In this document: one piece after another, positions 12,791-23,953 of the stretch
Layout of the letters: every line of letters starts with the position of its first letter
How positions within the stretch are numbered: the first letter of the stretch is position 1
NCBI GenBank assembly: GCA_030685235.1
Contig: MU839147.1
Span: 1 to 64,000 of the forward strand
Direction: 5' to 3'
Source: Copromyces sp. CBS 386.78
Lineage: Eukaryota > Ascomycota > Sordariomycetes > Sordariales > Sordariaceae
DNA length: 64,000 nt
Made by a program: the position numbers and the translations under genes
Notes under the pieces: generated by a model
Told to the model about the DNA's origin: nothing
Database searches by the model: none
What the model saw: only the letters and a program-made list of their open reading frames with translations

Positions 12791-13076
12791 AGTCTACTAC
12801 CGTAATCGATATATCAATACCGCTACTAAACGGCGTTACGACCGTTTGTATACTAATTAGACCGCTAAATAAGGAAGTAGAAGAATTTTTAATACTATTA
12901 TATAGAAAGATCCTACGAAAGTTATTAAATATTTAGGTAGGTAGGATACTGCCTATAGAGGTTACCAATTATAATAAAATGTTAGAAGAGATAGAATTAA
13001 ACAATTTAAACAGATAAACTATTATTTTATATATATATCGTTTAAAGCTACTAGAACTTCTTTTGAGGGGGGATAG

Positions 13077-13280
13077 TATTACAGGATTAGACCTATAATA
13101 TACCTACCCTACACTACCTCTTAGATGTATTATAACTATTGTTATGGCACGGTTACGTGCAGGGTTATGTGCGCGTACGGCCTGGCTTCTAGGGCTCTCG
13201 CCTATATAGCCAGTCCTCTATATATATCCTTCCTTTCCTCTCCTTCGCACAATAACGTATATCCTACCCTACCCCCAACA
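13077..13280 (+). repeat. Candidate 3' LTR of element A
   Basis: The segment follows the purine tract gaggggggatag and begins tattacagg, consistent with a RIP-altered TGTTACAGG. It contains TATATAG near 13,203 followed by a pyrimidine-rich stretch, and a possible end is CCCCAACA. Its right part is far less RIP-mutated than the surroundings. The 5' partner is outside the window, so both ends are provisional. Confidence 0.5.
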
Positions 13281-14990
13281 GTGCCTCACCCCGTGATAGC
13301 GTTAATCCCAATTCGGAAATAGTAATATAGGGACTATACCCTACGCATTCTTCCTACTTCCTCCTTCGCACTTTCCTTCTCTCATTCCTTCCCTCCTTTC
13401 CCTAATAATAATAATTTTATTTATTATTTAATTCTTTATAATTAGCGTAATACTAATAATCTTTTCCGGTTTCTCCTATATATTAGGAATATTCCTTCGT
13501 TATTATTCTAATCCTAACCATTTAAATAATCCTTTCGTATAAAACGCCGCTAAAATACTTCGCGCCTATACTAATATTAATAAAGAGGCCTAAACGACTT
13601 TTACGAAGGGTCTTAAATATATATCTTATATTCGTTATAATATAAAGTATATTATTTCAAATAGTAGCGTTACGGTTTAAATCCGCTATTTTATACTTTT
13701 GGGTAAAAAGAAGAAATATATAAAATACCGTAAATTAAAAGATAATTACGAAAATATAAATTATTGATAAAGAATTTCCTAAATTTATTTAATATTTTAT
13801 TAATATAATTAGGCCGTTATATTAATAATTAGTAACGCTGCCGATATTAAAACTTTAGTTATTTAGGCTTCGACTTTTTAAGAGAGGGAAGAGGACGAAT
13901 ATTTGTAAGCGGAAGAGATTTAGGCCTTTATTACTACCGAAACGAAGAAGCTCTTCGAAAATTTCGCTACTACGGAGGAAGATGTCTGAAATAACTATAA
14001 TTTTATTAAAGTTAAGAAAGCTATTAAAATTGCTGTAAGTTATAATGTTCTTATTACGCAATTATATTAGTACTAAGCCGAAATATTAATATTTACCTAA
14101 TGTACTGATATTAATAAGGTAATTAATATTCGTTATATTATATTAATTAATTATTAGCGGGTAGCATCCTACGTACGATATTATACTGGATTTACGCCGT
14201 TATTAAGTCGAAAATACTATACCCCGTCTAATACCGGGAGATAGCAGGTATAGGAATTAATATTTAGCTAAATTCTATTTCCGTTCTATTATTAAAGCTA
14301 AAGTATTTTATTTCTTTAATATTATTAAAAGTACTATTCCCGAATAAGTAGAATATAATATTATATAAATTATATTTAATTACCTCCGTTATATTAAAAC
14401 TTAATTATTTCGTTTTATTTATAATATTTAATATATATTAGTTTAAGAATAGTAGTGGATTGGAAATAATTGTAGGGGTATTAATAGGTATAATTAGGGA
14501 AATATAATTATAGTATTAGGGTAATAGAATTAAAAAGGCGGTAAAGCCGTAGCGATTCGCTATTGAATACGCTAATAAAAGATCCCCTAATTATAAGAAT
14601 TATAAAGGCTATAAATAAAAAATTATAAAAAAAAAACCGTAAAATAATTATTAAATTTTAAAAATTAAATTTAATTGCTACGAACGTTTAAAGTAGTATT
14701 ATCTTTTACTATATATACCCTTCGTTAAATATTATTAGGCCGAATTAATACCGGTAATTAGCCGTACACTTTAGCGGGTAAATTATTATATTATATATTA
14801 TACTATTCGGGATTATTTTAATTAATTCCCGGGTACTATATTTCTATTATATTCTTATACTAGTAATATCTAATCTTTATAAAGCTGGGGGCTTAACTTT
14901 TCTAAGTTTTTAGCGTAGAAATCTTTAATATTATTAATATTTTTTTAAAAATCCTCGGTAGGGCGCTAATCGAAACGGTAGGGTTTCGGC
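13281..14990 (+). pseudogene. RIP-mutated plus-strand retroelement sequence, gag-like
   Basis: After a pyrimidine-rich leader (13,330-13,410) the plus strand reads as protein-like text (for example the basic stretch LLGKKKKYIKYRKLKDNYENINY split over 13,690-13,770) with RIP-type stops. It may be the 5' part of the copia element D, separated by element C, but no diagnostic domain is visible, so this link is inference. Confidence 0.35.
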
Positions 14991-16479
14991 TATTTAATTT
15001 TATATTAGAATTAGCCGTTTATATCCTATTTCGAATTTAAAATACGTTTAAAATATTAATCCTCCTTACTTAAGTTTATAAGTAAAGCGATTATATTATA
15101 AGCCTATTAATTAAAATCGTTATTAATAATATTCTAGCCTAGTAATCCCTCTTAGTACGGGCGGATAAAAGATATATAAAAAACGGGGAAAACTTTATAT
15201 AAAATATTTATTATAACGGCTATAGTATAGCAATAAACTTTTTTAATAACGAAAGAGCTAGCCTATTTATCCGAAAGTTTAAAGATTAGCCTACCTTAAT
15301 TCTAATATTTAATATTAATTTAAATTTTATTACTAATAGTATAGCGAGGCGCGTTTAATCTATAAACGTTAACGTATTACCGGTAACGCTCTTAAGCCTC
15401 CTTTATAAAGAGGCGAACTTTTGTAATAACCCGGTCGATCTATTCTTTAATATTCTATATATTCAATAGCTCTTAATATTATATTAGTAATATAGGGCCG
15501 TTCCGTTAGGGAAGTAGTTCGGTACCTATTTTAAGGTATTACCCATAGTTAATAAAAAATAGAAATAAATTAATAATTTCGGAAATATAATTATTAGCGG
15601 CGAATTTAATAAAGGGAAATTAACGTAACTAATTGTCCTAATAGAAAAAATAGAAGGCTCGGAAGTACTATTTAATATAAGCGTTAATAATTTCGGTCTA
15701 ATTATCGGTTTCGGGGTAAATAGAAGAAGAGAGTTTTTATTTAATCCTAAGAAAATAGTAGAATTTTTACTAGAAAGCGGTAATAAATTAGGAGTTTCGG
15801 TCGGAGATAATAGAATCTAGTATATTATAAAGACGGTAGACCTCCCGAAAAAAAGCCGTAGCCGTCTCCCGTATAATTAAATTATAAACGCTAATATAAT
15901 AACGTATTTTTATTAACTTATTAATAATAATTATAATATAAATATAAATATAACCGCTTAATTTAATTTTAGGGAAGGGGTTAATAAAATTTATAAAAAT
16001 ATTGGATTAATTATAGAACGGTACTAATAAAGGTTTAAATAGGTTGGGGGGCGCTAACTGGGAATTTTTCGTCCGAATATAAAAATAATAACTTTAAATA
16101 AAGGTTGTAACGTCTTAGGAGAAATTAAATTAATAGTAAAATTATTTTACTAAATCGTAGGTTTTAAATCGTTTTAAATAACTGCTTAGGGCGGAGTTAT
16201 AAATACGTTATAAGATTTATAACCTAAATTCGGAATAGGGGGGGATAAAAATTCTATTATTAATAAGGATCCGGCTATTAATTACTTTATAATTAATTAT
16301 AATAGTACTAATAATTTTTTTTGAACGCTTCGGGAATATTTTATAATTAGGGTTTTAAAAGGCGGCTACGGTTATAATCGATTCCGGCGAAACGAAGTAA
16401 ATAGCGTCAATATAATTGTTAATAGGTAATTCGGCGTTAAGGATAAGGAATTTCGCTAATATTTTGTCGGCGGAGTCGA

Positions 16480-17790
16480 ATTCTTCGACCTAATTCTCTT
16501 TAAGTAAGAGGGTATATATCTAATTAATAATTTAATTATTACCTAAATTATATTTATCTGCTAAAGCGTTATTAAAGAGGCGAGAGAGCGTATTAAGGAC
16601 GGCGGTATATACCCCCGGACGGTAGACGATTTAGAATTTAAAGTTATTAAAGAATTCTAATTACCGAATTTATTATTAATTTAAGAATTTTGTAAATATA
16701 AAGTATTATAAATTCTTATAGTTAGTAACAATTTTAATTAGTTCTTTTATACTTCAAAATTTTGGGTGCTACTCTTCGAACGCTTTTATAATAATAAATA
16801 ATTCCTTATTATAAATTTTATAATTATATTCGGCCGGGGAGTATTTAGATAAAAAGAAGGCGATAAGGTAGTGTTTCCCTTCTTTATCGACTTAGGAAAG
16901 GATGCCGCCCGAAGTTTAGTCTAAAGTATTTACTTTAATAATAGTTTTATAGTTAGGGTTATAATAGGCGAGAATTAAAATAGAGGTAAAGGCGATTTTA
17001 AATTTTTTAAACGCTGTTACTATAATTGCCGGTATAGGGGAGATTTATTTATTTTTAAATATAAGCGCTATTAGGGGTTATGTAATTTTAGAGAATCCTT
17101 TAATAAATCGGCGGTAAAAGTTAGCGAATCTAATAAAATATTAGAAGTTTTTAAGCGTTTTAGAAGTACTTTAGCCGAATATTATATTAACCTTTTCGGA
17201 GTCTATATATAAACCGCCTTAGGAGATAATTAAATTTAAATATTTAATTTTGTATTTATAAAATTTATATTTATAAATATTAATAATAAAGCCCGCTTTT
17301 TGGAAGCGCGAAATAATATTTTCGAAGTAGCGTTTATACGCCGTTTTAATTTCGCTATAAATAAATATATTATTTAAATAGGCTATAATATATTTATTTA
17401 AAATATTGAATAAAATATAGTTAATATAGTATTAGAAGGAAGTTAAGACGTCCGTTATCCCGAAATTAGCGATAAAATATTTAAATAAACCGAACCTAAT
17501 AATAAAAATTATTTTCTATTCGTTACTAGGGGTAATATGTAGTTAATTAAAGGTAATAATAATATTGAACTTATTAAATTATTTCGCTTTATAAAGAACG
17601 TTAATAATTTTACGGATAAAGGGGATAGGGTACTTATTTTTAATAATAATATTATTAAATTTTTAATAATTAATATAAATATAAACGCTACCGCTTAATT
17701 TTTTAGTGAGAAGGACGGGGGTGGCGGCCGGCGAAGAATTAAGGTAAATAAAACCCGTTGTTAAATAGTCGTTTAAATACTTGCGGATTA
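16480..17790 (-). pseudogene. Element C reverse transcriptase and RNase H (RIP-dead)
   Basis: Minus-strand text includes RFGLFKYFIANFGITDVLTSF (gypsy palm/fingers), AYLNNIFIYSE (both catalytic Asp positions now Asn), KAGFIINIYKYKFY, IKYLNLIIS, FANFYRRFIKGFS, then RNase H text with SGGILS and [19 protein letters not shown], and ending in a VLNTLSRLF-like stretch. This is the canonical Ty3/gypsy order. Several TAA/TAG codons make it dead. Confidence 0.85.
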
Positions 17791-20672
17791 TACGGAATTC
17801 TTCTTAAAATATAGGGCGTAGTTAGTAGTACGGCGGAATTTAGCCGGGGATAAAATTAATTTTATAGTCGAAGGGGCGGTAAAGTAGTATTATTTTAATT
17901 ATATTAGGGTCGAAAGCTTTTTAAAAGTATTAGAAGTAATTAGGGAGGGCTATAAAAATCTTTTAATGAATTAGCGGTAATTTATTATTAATATATTTTT
18001 AAATATTTTCTATAAAAATGGTGTGGAGTTAAGGTTTTTCGGCTATTTAATTTCTAAAGCCGGTAATAGAACGGAGAAGAAGCTATATAGTAGGCTAGCC
18101 TTAAAAGACGGCTCGGAGGGTAATATTATTAAAATCGTAGATAAATTGCCTAGGCTTATTAAAGTTATCGTTTAAGGGGAAAAGTAATATTATCTCTTTA
18201 ATAAGCCGGTAAAATTATTCGGGTATATATTTAAATGATTTAACGCCGGGCTCTTTATACGTAAAAATAAAGTTAGAGGCCGATAATAAGTGGATAAAGG
18301 CATTTTAAAACTAAGGGCGGCCGTTAGGACAAATATATATAATTAATAATATAGGAGCGGTAGCGGAATAGGGGCGGGTCCTTTAAAAACGGATTATAGG
18401 TTTTAAAAGATTTTATAAAATAAGTTTTATAGAAGGGTAATTTAATTAAAGTAAAGGTAGGAGGGTTTCTATATTATTGGGGGTATTTTCCGTTATAACC
18501 GGCGGGTATTTAAGAATTACCGGTAATTTAATAGTAGTAAAGTTTAAGAATTCTATAATTTTATTCGATTAATTGACGGCCGGATTATATTTTTATAGTT
18601 AAAGAAGGCCGAAGATTATATTTAAACTATTAAATAGTTAAATAAAGAGGACGAATCGGTTTATAAACGAATTAATTAAATAGGAGAAAATATAAACGTA
18701 AGAAATATTACTACTTTTTTTTCCGTTTACGAACCGGAGCGTACGGGGGCGGGGGAGAAATATTATAAGGATATTATAATAGTATACGAAAATAGAATTA
18801 ATAAAGTTTATAGGCGAATAATTAGAATTTATTATTATAGAGTAAATAATAAATAGGCTAGTACCGAAATTAAACAAATTTAAAAAAGAGAAATTAATAT
18901 TAGGACTTATAAAATTTAAATATAAATTTTCTAATTCCTTTAAAAGGCGTTTCTAATAGTAATTTATATTAGAGGTTAAACTTTTCCCGCCTTTATTGGA
19001 AGAATTAAAGTAGCGGCGAGATTAGCGGGCTTAAATTTACCCTTCGCCGTATAAATTATTATATAGTAGCCCGAACCGCTATAGTATATATATAGGTTAA
19101 ATTTCCGGCGGCGTTCCTTCTTAATTTAGGAAATAGGTCCCTTCTAAATAATACCGACCTTATTAAAGACTATAGGGTCGTTAACGTTTACGGACGAATT
19201 ATTAGGCTAGGCTAAAGAAGATAAAGCGCTATTTTAGTAGCATTTATTTATAATATTATTAATTAAAATTTAGAGGAATTTAATTTATTTATTAAAGTCG
19301 TCGGCGGCCGGCCGGTCGATAATGCTAATTAAAATATTTTAAAATATATTATTAATTTTAGATTTAAGGGCGTCGATATAGCGCCGACCGTTAAATTTAT
19401 ACTAATTAATAAGTTTAATAAAAATAGTAATAAAATTAACGAAAGAAGAATTATTTTATTTAAAATAGTTTATTTCCTATATTATTTTAATATAAATATT
19501 GAATATAATATTATAAAAGTCGAAGTAGCCGAAAATATTTTAAAAGTTAAAGAGGTTAATAAATTAAGTTAAAACGTTTTTAAGGTTAAGTATTACTATA
19601 TTGACTTTAAATTGGATACGAGCGTATATATCGCTGGAAAAGCGTTAGGAAATATAGAAGATATAATCGGCCGGAATTAGGTAAATAACGAAATTAAATA
19701 TAAATTTAGCGATTATTTACGATTGTTAATTAATATATTTTTTTTAACGTTTAAATAAAGACGTTTCGGAATTATTAAATAAAAGTAGTTCCGGGCTGCG
19801 AAGGCGGACGGTAATAAGTAGGCTAAAGGCCGGGGGAATTAGAGCGGCCTATTAGGCCTAAATTATTATATTAGCAATTTATTATTAGGTTTAGGCCTAG
19901 ATTTCTTCGATATACTATTATGCCTATTAAATTTAAATTGAGGCGGCCGTCGCTTCGGTAGTAGCCCGGGCGAATTCTTATTAAGTACGTAAAGTAGCAT
20001 TAAAATTTTAAATAATTACGTATTAAATAATTTCGGCCTCTTATTTAACCGTATAGAATTAGCCGTATATATAATTAAAATACTTTTTAATAGCGTTAAA
20101 GTAGAATTAGAATTAGGAGAATATTTCCAGGTCCGTTTCGAAAGCGGTAGCGAAACCGGAGAGGTCCCTAATTAAATAATTAATTATTTTATAAATAAAG
20201 GGCATTATATCTTTAGGGAATAAGGCGCAGGCAATTACTTCGTAGGGAAATTTAGCGCTAGAATTAGAGTTAAGTATAATTGTACCCAAAATATTAGGAA
20301 TTTTAATTATAATTTAATACGATTACTAAATTAGAATAGTAGTAGAATAGAATTAGAAGAAAAGTATTTAATAATTATAAAGAGAGATAGCCGGGTAGTA
20401 AAGGCCGTCTTCTATTTATTTTTAGGGTCGGTATATAAGAAGTAAATGGTAATAATTCGGGGGGGTTACTAAGCGTAGTTAGGAAAAAAATTTCTTAGTA
20501 GGGTTTAGGATATAGGTATAATATAATTAGACTATAATTAAGAGAAATCGGTACCGATTCTATAAATTAATTAGAGCGAAATAATAAAAAAATCGTCGGG
20601 TAATTAATTGTAGAAAAGGTATAATATACTATTACAATACCGATTAGAGAGGATTTAGAGAAGACGTAATAT

Positions 20673-20824
20673 TGTACGAAGAGGAGAAAATTAAAAGAGA
20701 GTAGCGAAGATTCTGTTCCTAGACTATATATATAGACCGAATAGAGATACGGTTGGAGAATTGCCGGGCTATAGTACTGGAACGCCAGAGGTGCGAGACT
20801 ATGCTATATGGTACCGTGATAATA
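20673..20824 (-). repeat. Candidate 5' LTR of element C
   Basis: These 152 bases begin TGTACGAAGAGG on the plus strand and end GTGATAATA (RIP form of GATAACA). They hold TATATATATAG and are clearly richer in GC, CA and TG than the flanks. Copia integrase sequence starts directly to the right. A partner copy was not found, so the call rests on position and end sequence. Confidence 0.4.
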
Positions 20825-23663
20825 CTAGCGTTATACTTATTACTTATTAATATATTAATTATATTTAGGATTATTACTTTAAAAATAGAATAATAGTATC
20901 TTTTATTATTATTCTAACCGATTTATTTATTATTTTCGAAAACCAATATAATATTAAGCTACGATATATCGAATACGATAATGAAATTATTAGATTTTAA
21001 ACCGTAGAAGATTTCTTCGCTATTAGAGGAATTTAAATTGAAATTTGTATATTTAATATTTAGGTTTAAAATAGCGGGGTTAAATATTTAAGGGGTGTGA
21101 TTAAAGAGAAAGGGAGGGTAATAACCTAGAGTTTAAAAATCCTAGAAGATATATAGTTAAAAATTACTTTTATAATTATATATTTTACTAATAAATCCCT
21201 TCGCTACCTCTACGATTAGAAATTCCTATACGAATGTTTCTATATAGTTATTACCCGCTAACGCAGTTTTATAACCCTACGTAAACTAGACTTATTATAT
21301 TTTAGGGTTTACGGCTATAAAGTTTATATTATAATTACTACCGCCTAGTTTAAAAAAGAAAGGCGAAAGAAGTATAATTTAAAGGTATAAATCGGCTACT
21401 TTATTAGGTATTTATCCTCTTCTATTTATTGAATTTAGAACCTTTATATTAATTAGATAATTAATACGAAAAATGTGATTTTTAATGAAGATACTACCTT
21501 TATAAGGGACGTATTAAAAAAAAGAATTATTTTTAAAATTACTTTTAACGAATTTATAAATTTATTTATATAAATCGACTAACCTTAAGAAATTTATAAC
21601 TATTTTAGTAGCCGAATAGATTTTGAAGATACTAATATAAATAAACTCCTAGAACGATTTTTTATTTTACTAGTAAATTAAGAAGACGATGAGGAAATAT
21701 AAGGAATAGAATATTACAATATAATAAAAATATTATTTAATTATATTCTTAACTATCCTTTTCCTCTTAATATACTATTTCTATTATCCTTCTTTTCTAA
21801 TCTCTTTTAAGATAACTACTTGAAGGATATTATCATAAAAGGTTTTACCCTTTAGAAAGTAGCGTTTAACGCCGGCTATCTATATTAGCCTACTACCCTT
21901 TATAAAGGGGATATTATTACGAAAGCTTAATTTAACCGCTTTATTAAAAATAATAAATTTAATACTATATATTAGTATAACCTTCTACTATTACTAAAAT
22001 AATATTAAAACTTTAATAATTACCTTCTTCAATAATAATTCTTTAATACTAAATAAGAATATTTAAAAAGCTATTAAAAGATAAAGACCTAAGTCGAAGT
22101 CGATAGTAACGAGCTTAAGGTTCGAGGTAAGTAGATCCTCGATTATATATAGGTATACCTATATAAATTTTTCAAAAATAGTAAATTTAAAAAGGTCAAA
22201 GTAAGATTCGTCGTACGAGGAGATTAGTAGTAAAAAATAGGATAGGAAACATATACCTCAATATTCGTTAAACGCTCTTTCCAAATTATTATAACTATTT
22301 TTACTCGCTTTAATTTTGAATTTATATAATATAATATAATTAATACCTTTATTAACGTTAACCTTAATAAAGAAATCTTTATAAAAATATTTTTAGGGTA
22401 TTAGAAAGAAGGTAAAGTTTTACGATTATATAAAATATTCTACGGATTACGAAGATTACTATTATTGTAGTAACGAAAATTGATTAGTACTTTTACTGAT
22501 AATAATTTTAAACTTATTTTTGAAAAACCCTATATTTTTACTAAAAATAGTATTTTTGTCTTCTACTATATAGATAATATTGTCTTCGCCTATTTTAAAA
22601 AATAAAAGGTAGAAGTTAAATAGTATATAACCGATTTAAAACAACGGTATTACTTTATTAGAGGAGATGAATTACAATAATTCTTTAATATCGAAATAAT
22701 TAGGAACCGAGAATAAAGGAAAATATAGCTGTCCTAACGATTGTATTTTAAAAAAATTTACATTCTTACTAACGATTAATATACTATTTTTATTCCTATA
22801 ATTAATTAGGAGTTAATACCTTATAAAAATAAGGCTTTAGGAAAATCTATTTATTAGTATTAAGTTAAGATCGGCTCTATACTATACGCCGTAGTTATTA
22901 CTAGACTAAATATCGCCTTTATAGTAAGTAGATTAATTTATTATTATTATAACCCCGGGCTAGATTATTATAAGGCTATAAATAAAGTATTATACTACTT
23001 TTATACTATTAGAGAATTCGCTATAGCTTTAGAGGGTGGTAATATATTCGAAATAATATTAAATATATCCTTTATAAATAACCGCCTCGATTATAAGAGT
23101 TTATAAAGCTTTATAATCAGATTATTTAGAGGATTTATATATTAGGGAGCTATTAAGTAAATGATAATTATAACTTTAATAATAGAAGTAGAATTATTAA
23201 TTCTAAGATTCGTCGCTAAGGAAGCAATCTTTACAGTTAAATTAGTTAAGAGATTAGTAAATTTTATTAATTTAATTCCTACGATCTAATATAATAATTA
23301 ATAAACGATCCGCTTCGTTACCGTTGAAAATAATAATTTGACTACTAAACTACGCTATATTAATATTTATGATTATTAGTTACAATAGGAGATTTAAAAA
23401 GGATTTATTAAAGTCGATTATTGTAAAATAAAGAAGATGTTAATAAATAGTCTAATAAAAGTTTTACTAGTAAATAAATATATAGAATTTAGAAGAATAT
23501 TAGGAATAGAAACTATTAGAGATATTTTGAAGGATAGGAAGGACTAAAATAAGGGTTTTATACTGGATTTAGACGTAGTAGACGATTAAAATCTAGGAAT
23601 AGCTTTATATATCTAACGGTTATTTTCTCTCTAGCTTTGCCTTAAAATCTTTAATTGAGGGGG
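20825..23663 (+). mobile_element. Element D: Ty1/copia relic, 5'-truncated at the C border
   Basis: The plus strand reads as copia pol from inside the integrase onward: QDYYFKNR near 20,870 and IEYDNE (second catalytic Asp-Asn) near 20,970, then a long linker. Reverse transcriptase follows with VRFVVRGDQQQ near 22,205, LYGLRRLL near 22,435 and YYIDNIVFAY near 22,566, then RNase H, ending about 23,560. A purine tract AATTGAGGGGG precedes the LTR. The integrase first half, protease and gag are missing at the junction with element C. All frames carry RIP stops. Confidence 0.85.
22130..23480 (+). pseudogene. Element D copia reverse transcriptase and RNase H (RIP-dead)
   Basis: Motifs in order are VRFVVRGDQQQ, FTRFNFEFIQYNIINTFINVNLNKEIF split over 22,300-22,380, LYGLRRLLLL, then YYIDNIVFAY, where the copia YVDD is now IDN (gat aat at 22,573-22,578). 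RNase H text (SRLIYYYYNPG near 22,925) follows. In-frame TAA/TAG codons are spread through the region. The family is certain; the copy is dead. Confidence 0.85.
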
Positions 23664-23953
23664 TGTATCAAATTATTAGGGTATACATAGATAGCTAGAT
23701 TTCTGGTCTAGTATGTGCCTCCCTGTCTGGATAACCTTATATACTGTATATACGGTGTAGAGATCCCCTTATACTTATGATTCGATATTTGAACTGTCTG
23801 ACGATACTACTGTATAAGGATTAGCCTCCTAGTATCCCTGGATTTTGTACTTAAACCTTGGTAACTCTTGAGAAGGATAGAGATAAGGATTACCAGAATC
23901 AATTACCTTTTACTGCATACCTTTTGATCTCCACCCTACGTGCCAATCTGACA
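23664..23953 (+). repeat. Candidate 3' LTR of element D
   Basis: The segment starts TGTATCAAATTATTAGGG right after the purine tract AATTGAGGGGG, as expected for a copia 3' LTR. The end is uncertain; TCTGACA at 23,947-23,953 is one option. Unlike the body of D it keeps many CA and TG dinucleotides, so it is much less affected by RIP. It forms the right edge of the AT-rich island. Confidence 0.5.

Larger units (their letters stand above)
1..13280 (+). mobile_element. Element A: Ty3/gypsy chromovirus relic, interrupted by element B
   Basis: On the plus strand a gag-pol frame riddled with RIP stops can be followed from about 1.2 kb. The order is a gag/protease-like part, reverse transcriptase (about 2.2-2.9 kb), RNase H (about 3.0-3.4 kb) and integrase (about 3.5-4.79 kb). 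After element B (4,792-12,357) is skipped, it continues with the integrase tail and a chromodomain (12,363-12,780). A purine tract (gaggggggatag, near 13,065-13,076) and a candidate 3' LTR follow. The pol order and the C-terminal chromodomain identify the chromovirus branch of Ty3/gypsy. The 5' LTR lies outside the window. Confidence 0.85.
14991..20824 (-). mobile_element. Element C: Ty3/gypsy relic, minus strand
   Basis: Minus-strand pol is clear: reverse transcriptase about 17,790-16,950 and RNase H about 16,940-16,480. Gag/protease should lie at 18-20.6 kb but is too decayed to assign. The right end is a candidate LTR at 20,673-20,824. The left end could not be found, because no partner LTR is recognisable by eye; the start given is a placeholder. 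To the right, copia integrase coding begins at once, which suggests C inserted into D. Confidence 0.65.
1..23663. repeat. RIP-mutated AT-rich transposon island
   Basis: The stretch is dominated by TpA-rich words such as taat, ttata and aatatt. CpA and TpG are nearly absent, while CpG stays common. That is the signature of repeat-induced point mutation, which converts C to T mainly at CpA in duplicated DNA of Neurospora-type fungi. No gene-length open frame survives; the longest ATG-started frames are under 100 codons. Reading TAA/TAG as mutated Gln/Trp codons, Ty3/gypsy and Ty1/copia polyproteins can be followed on both strands. Composition changes abruptly near 23,660. Such islands are usually heterochromatic and DNA-methylated, but that cannot be seen here. 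Confidence 0.93.

Noticed and set aside
13125..13322. 65-codon plus-strand frame in the GC-richer pocket
   Set aside because: It lies within the candidate LTR of element A and has no coding features; openness reflects reduced RIP.
1..23663. A CRISPR array, prophage or bacterial transfer as the source of the AT-rich block
   Set aside because: No spaced identical repeats and no bacterial-type genes; fungal LTR retrotransposon protein text is readable throughout, and the base changes fit RIP.
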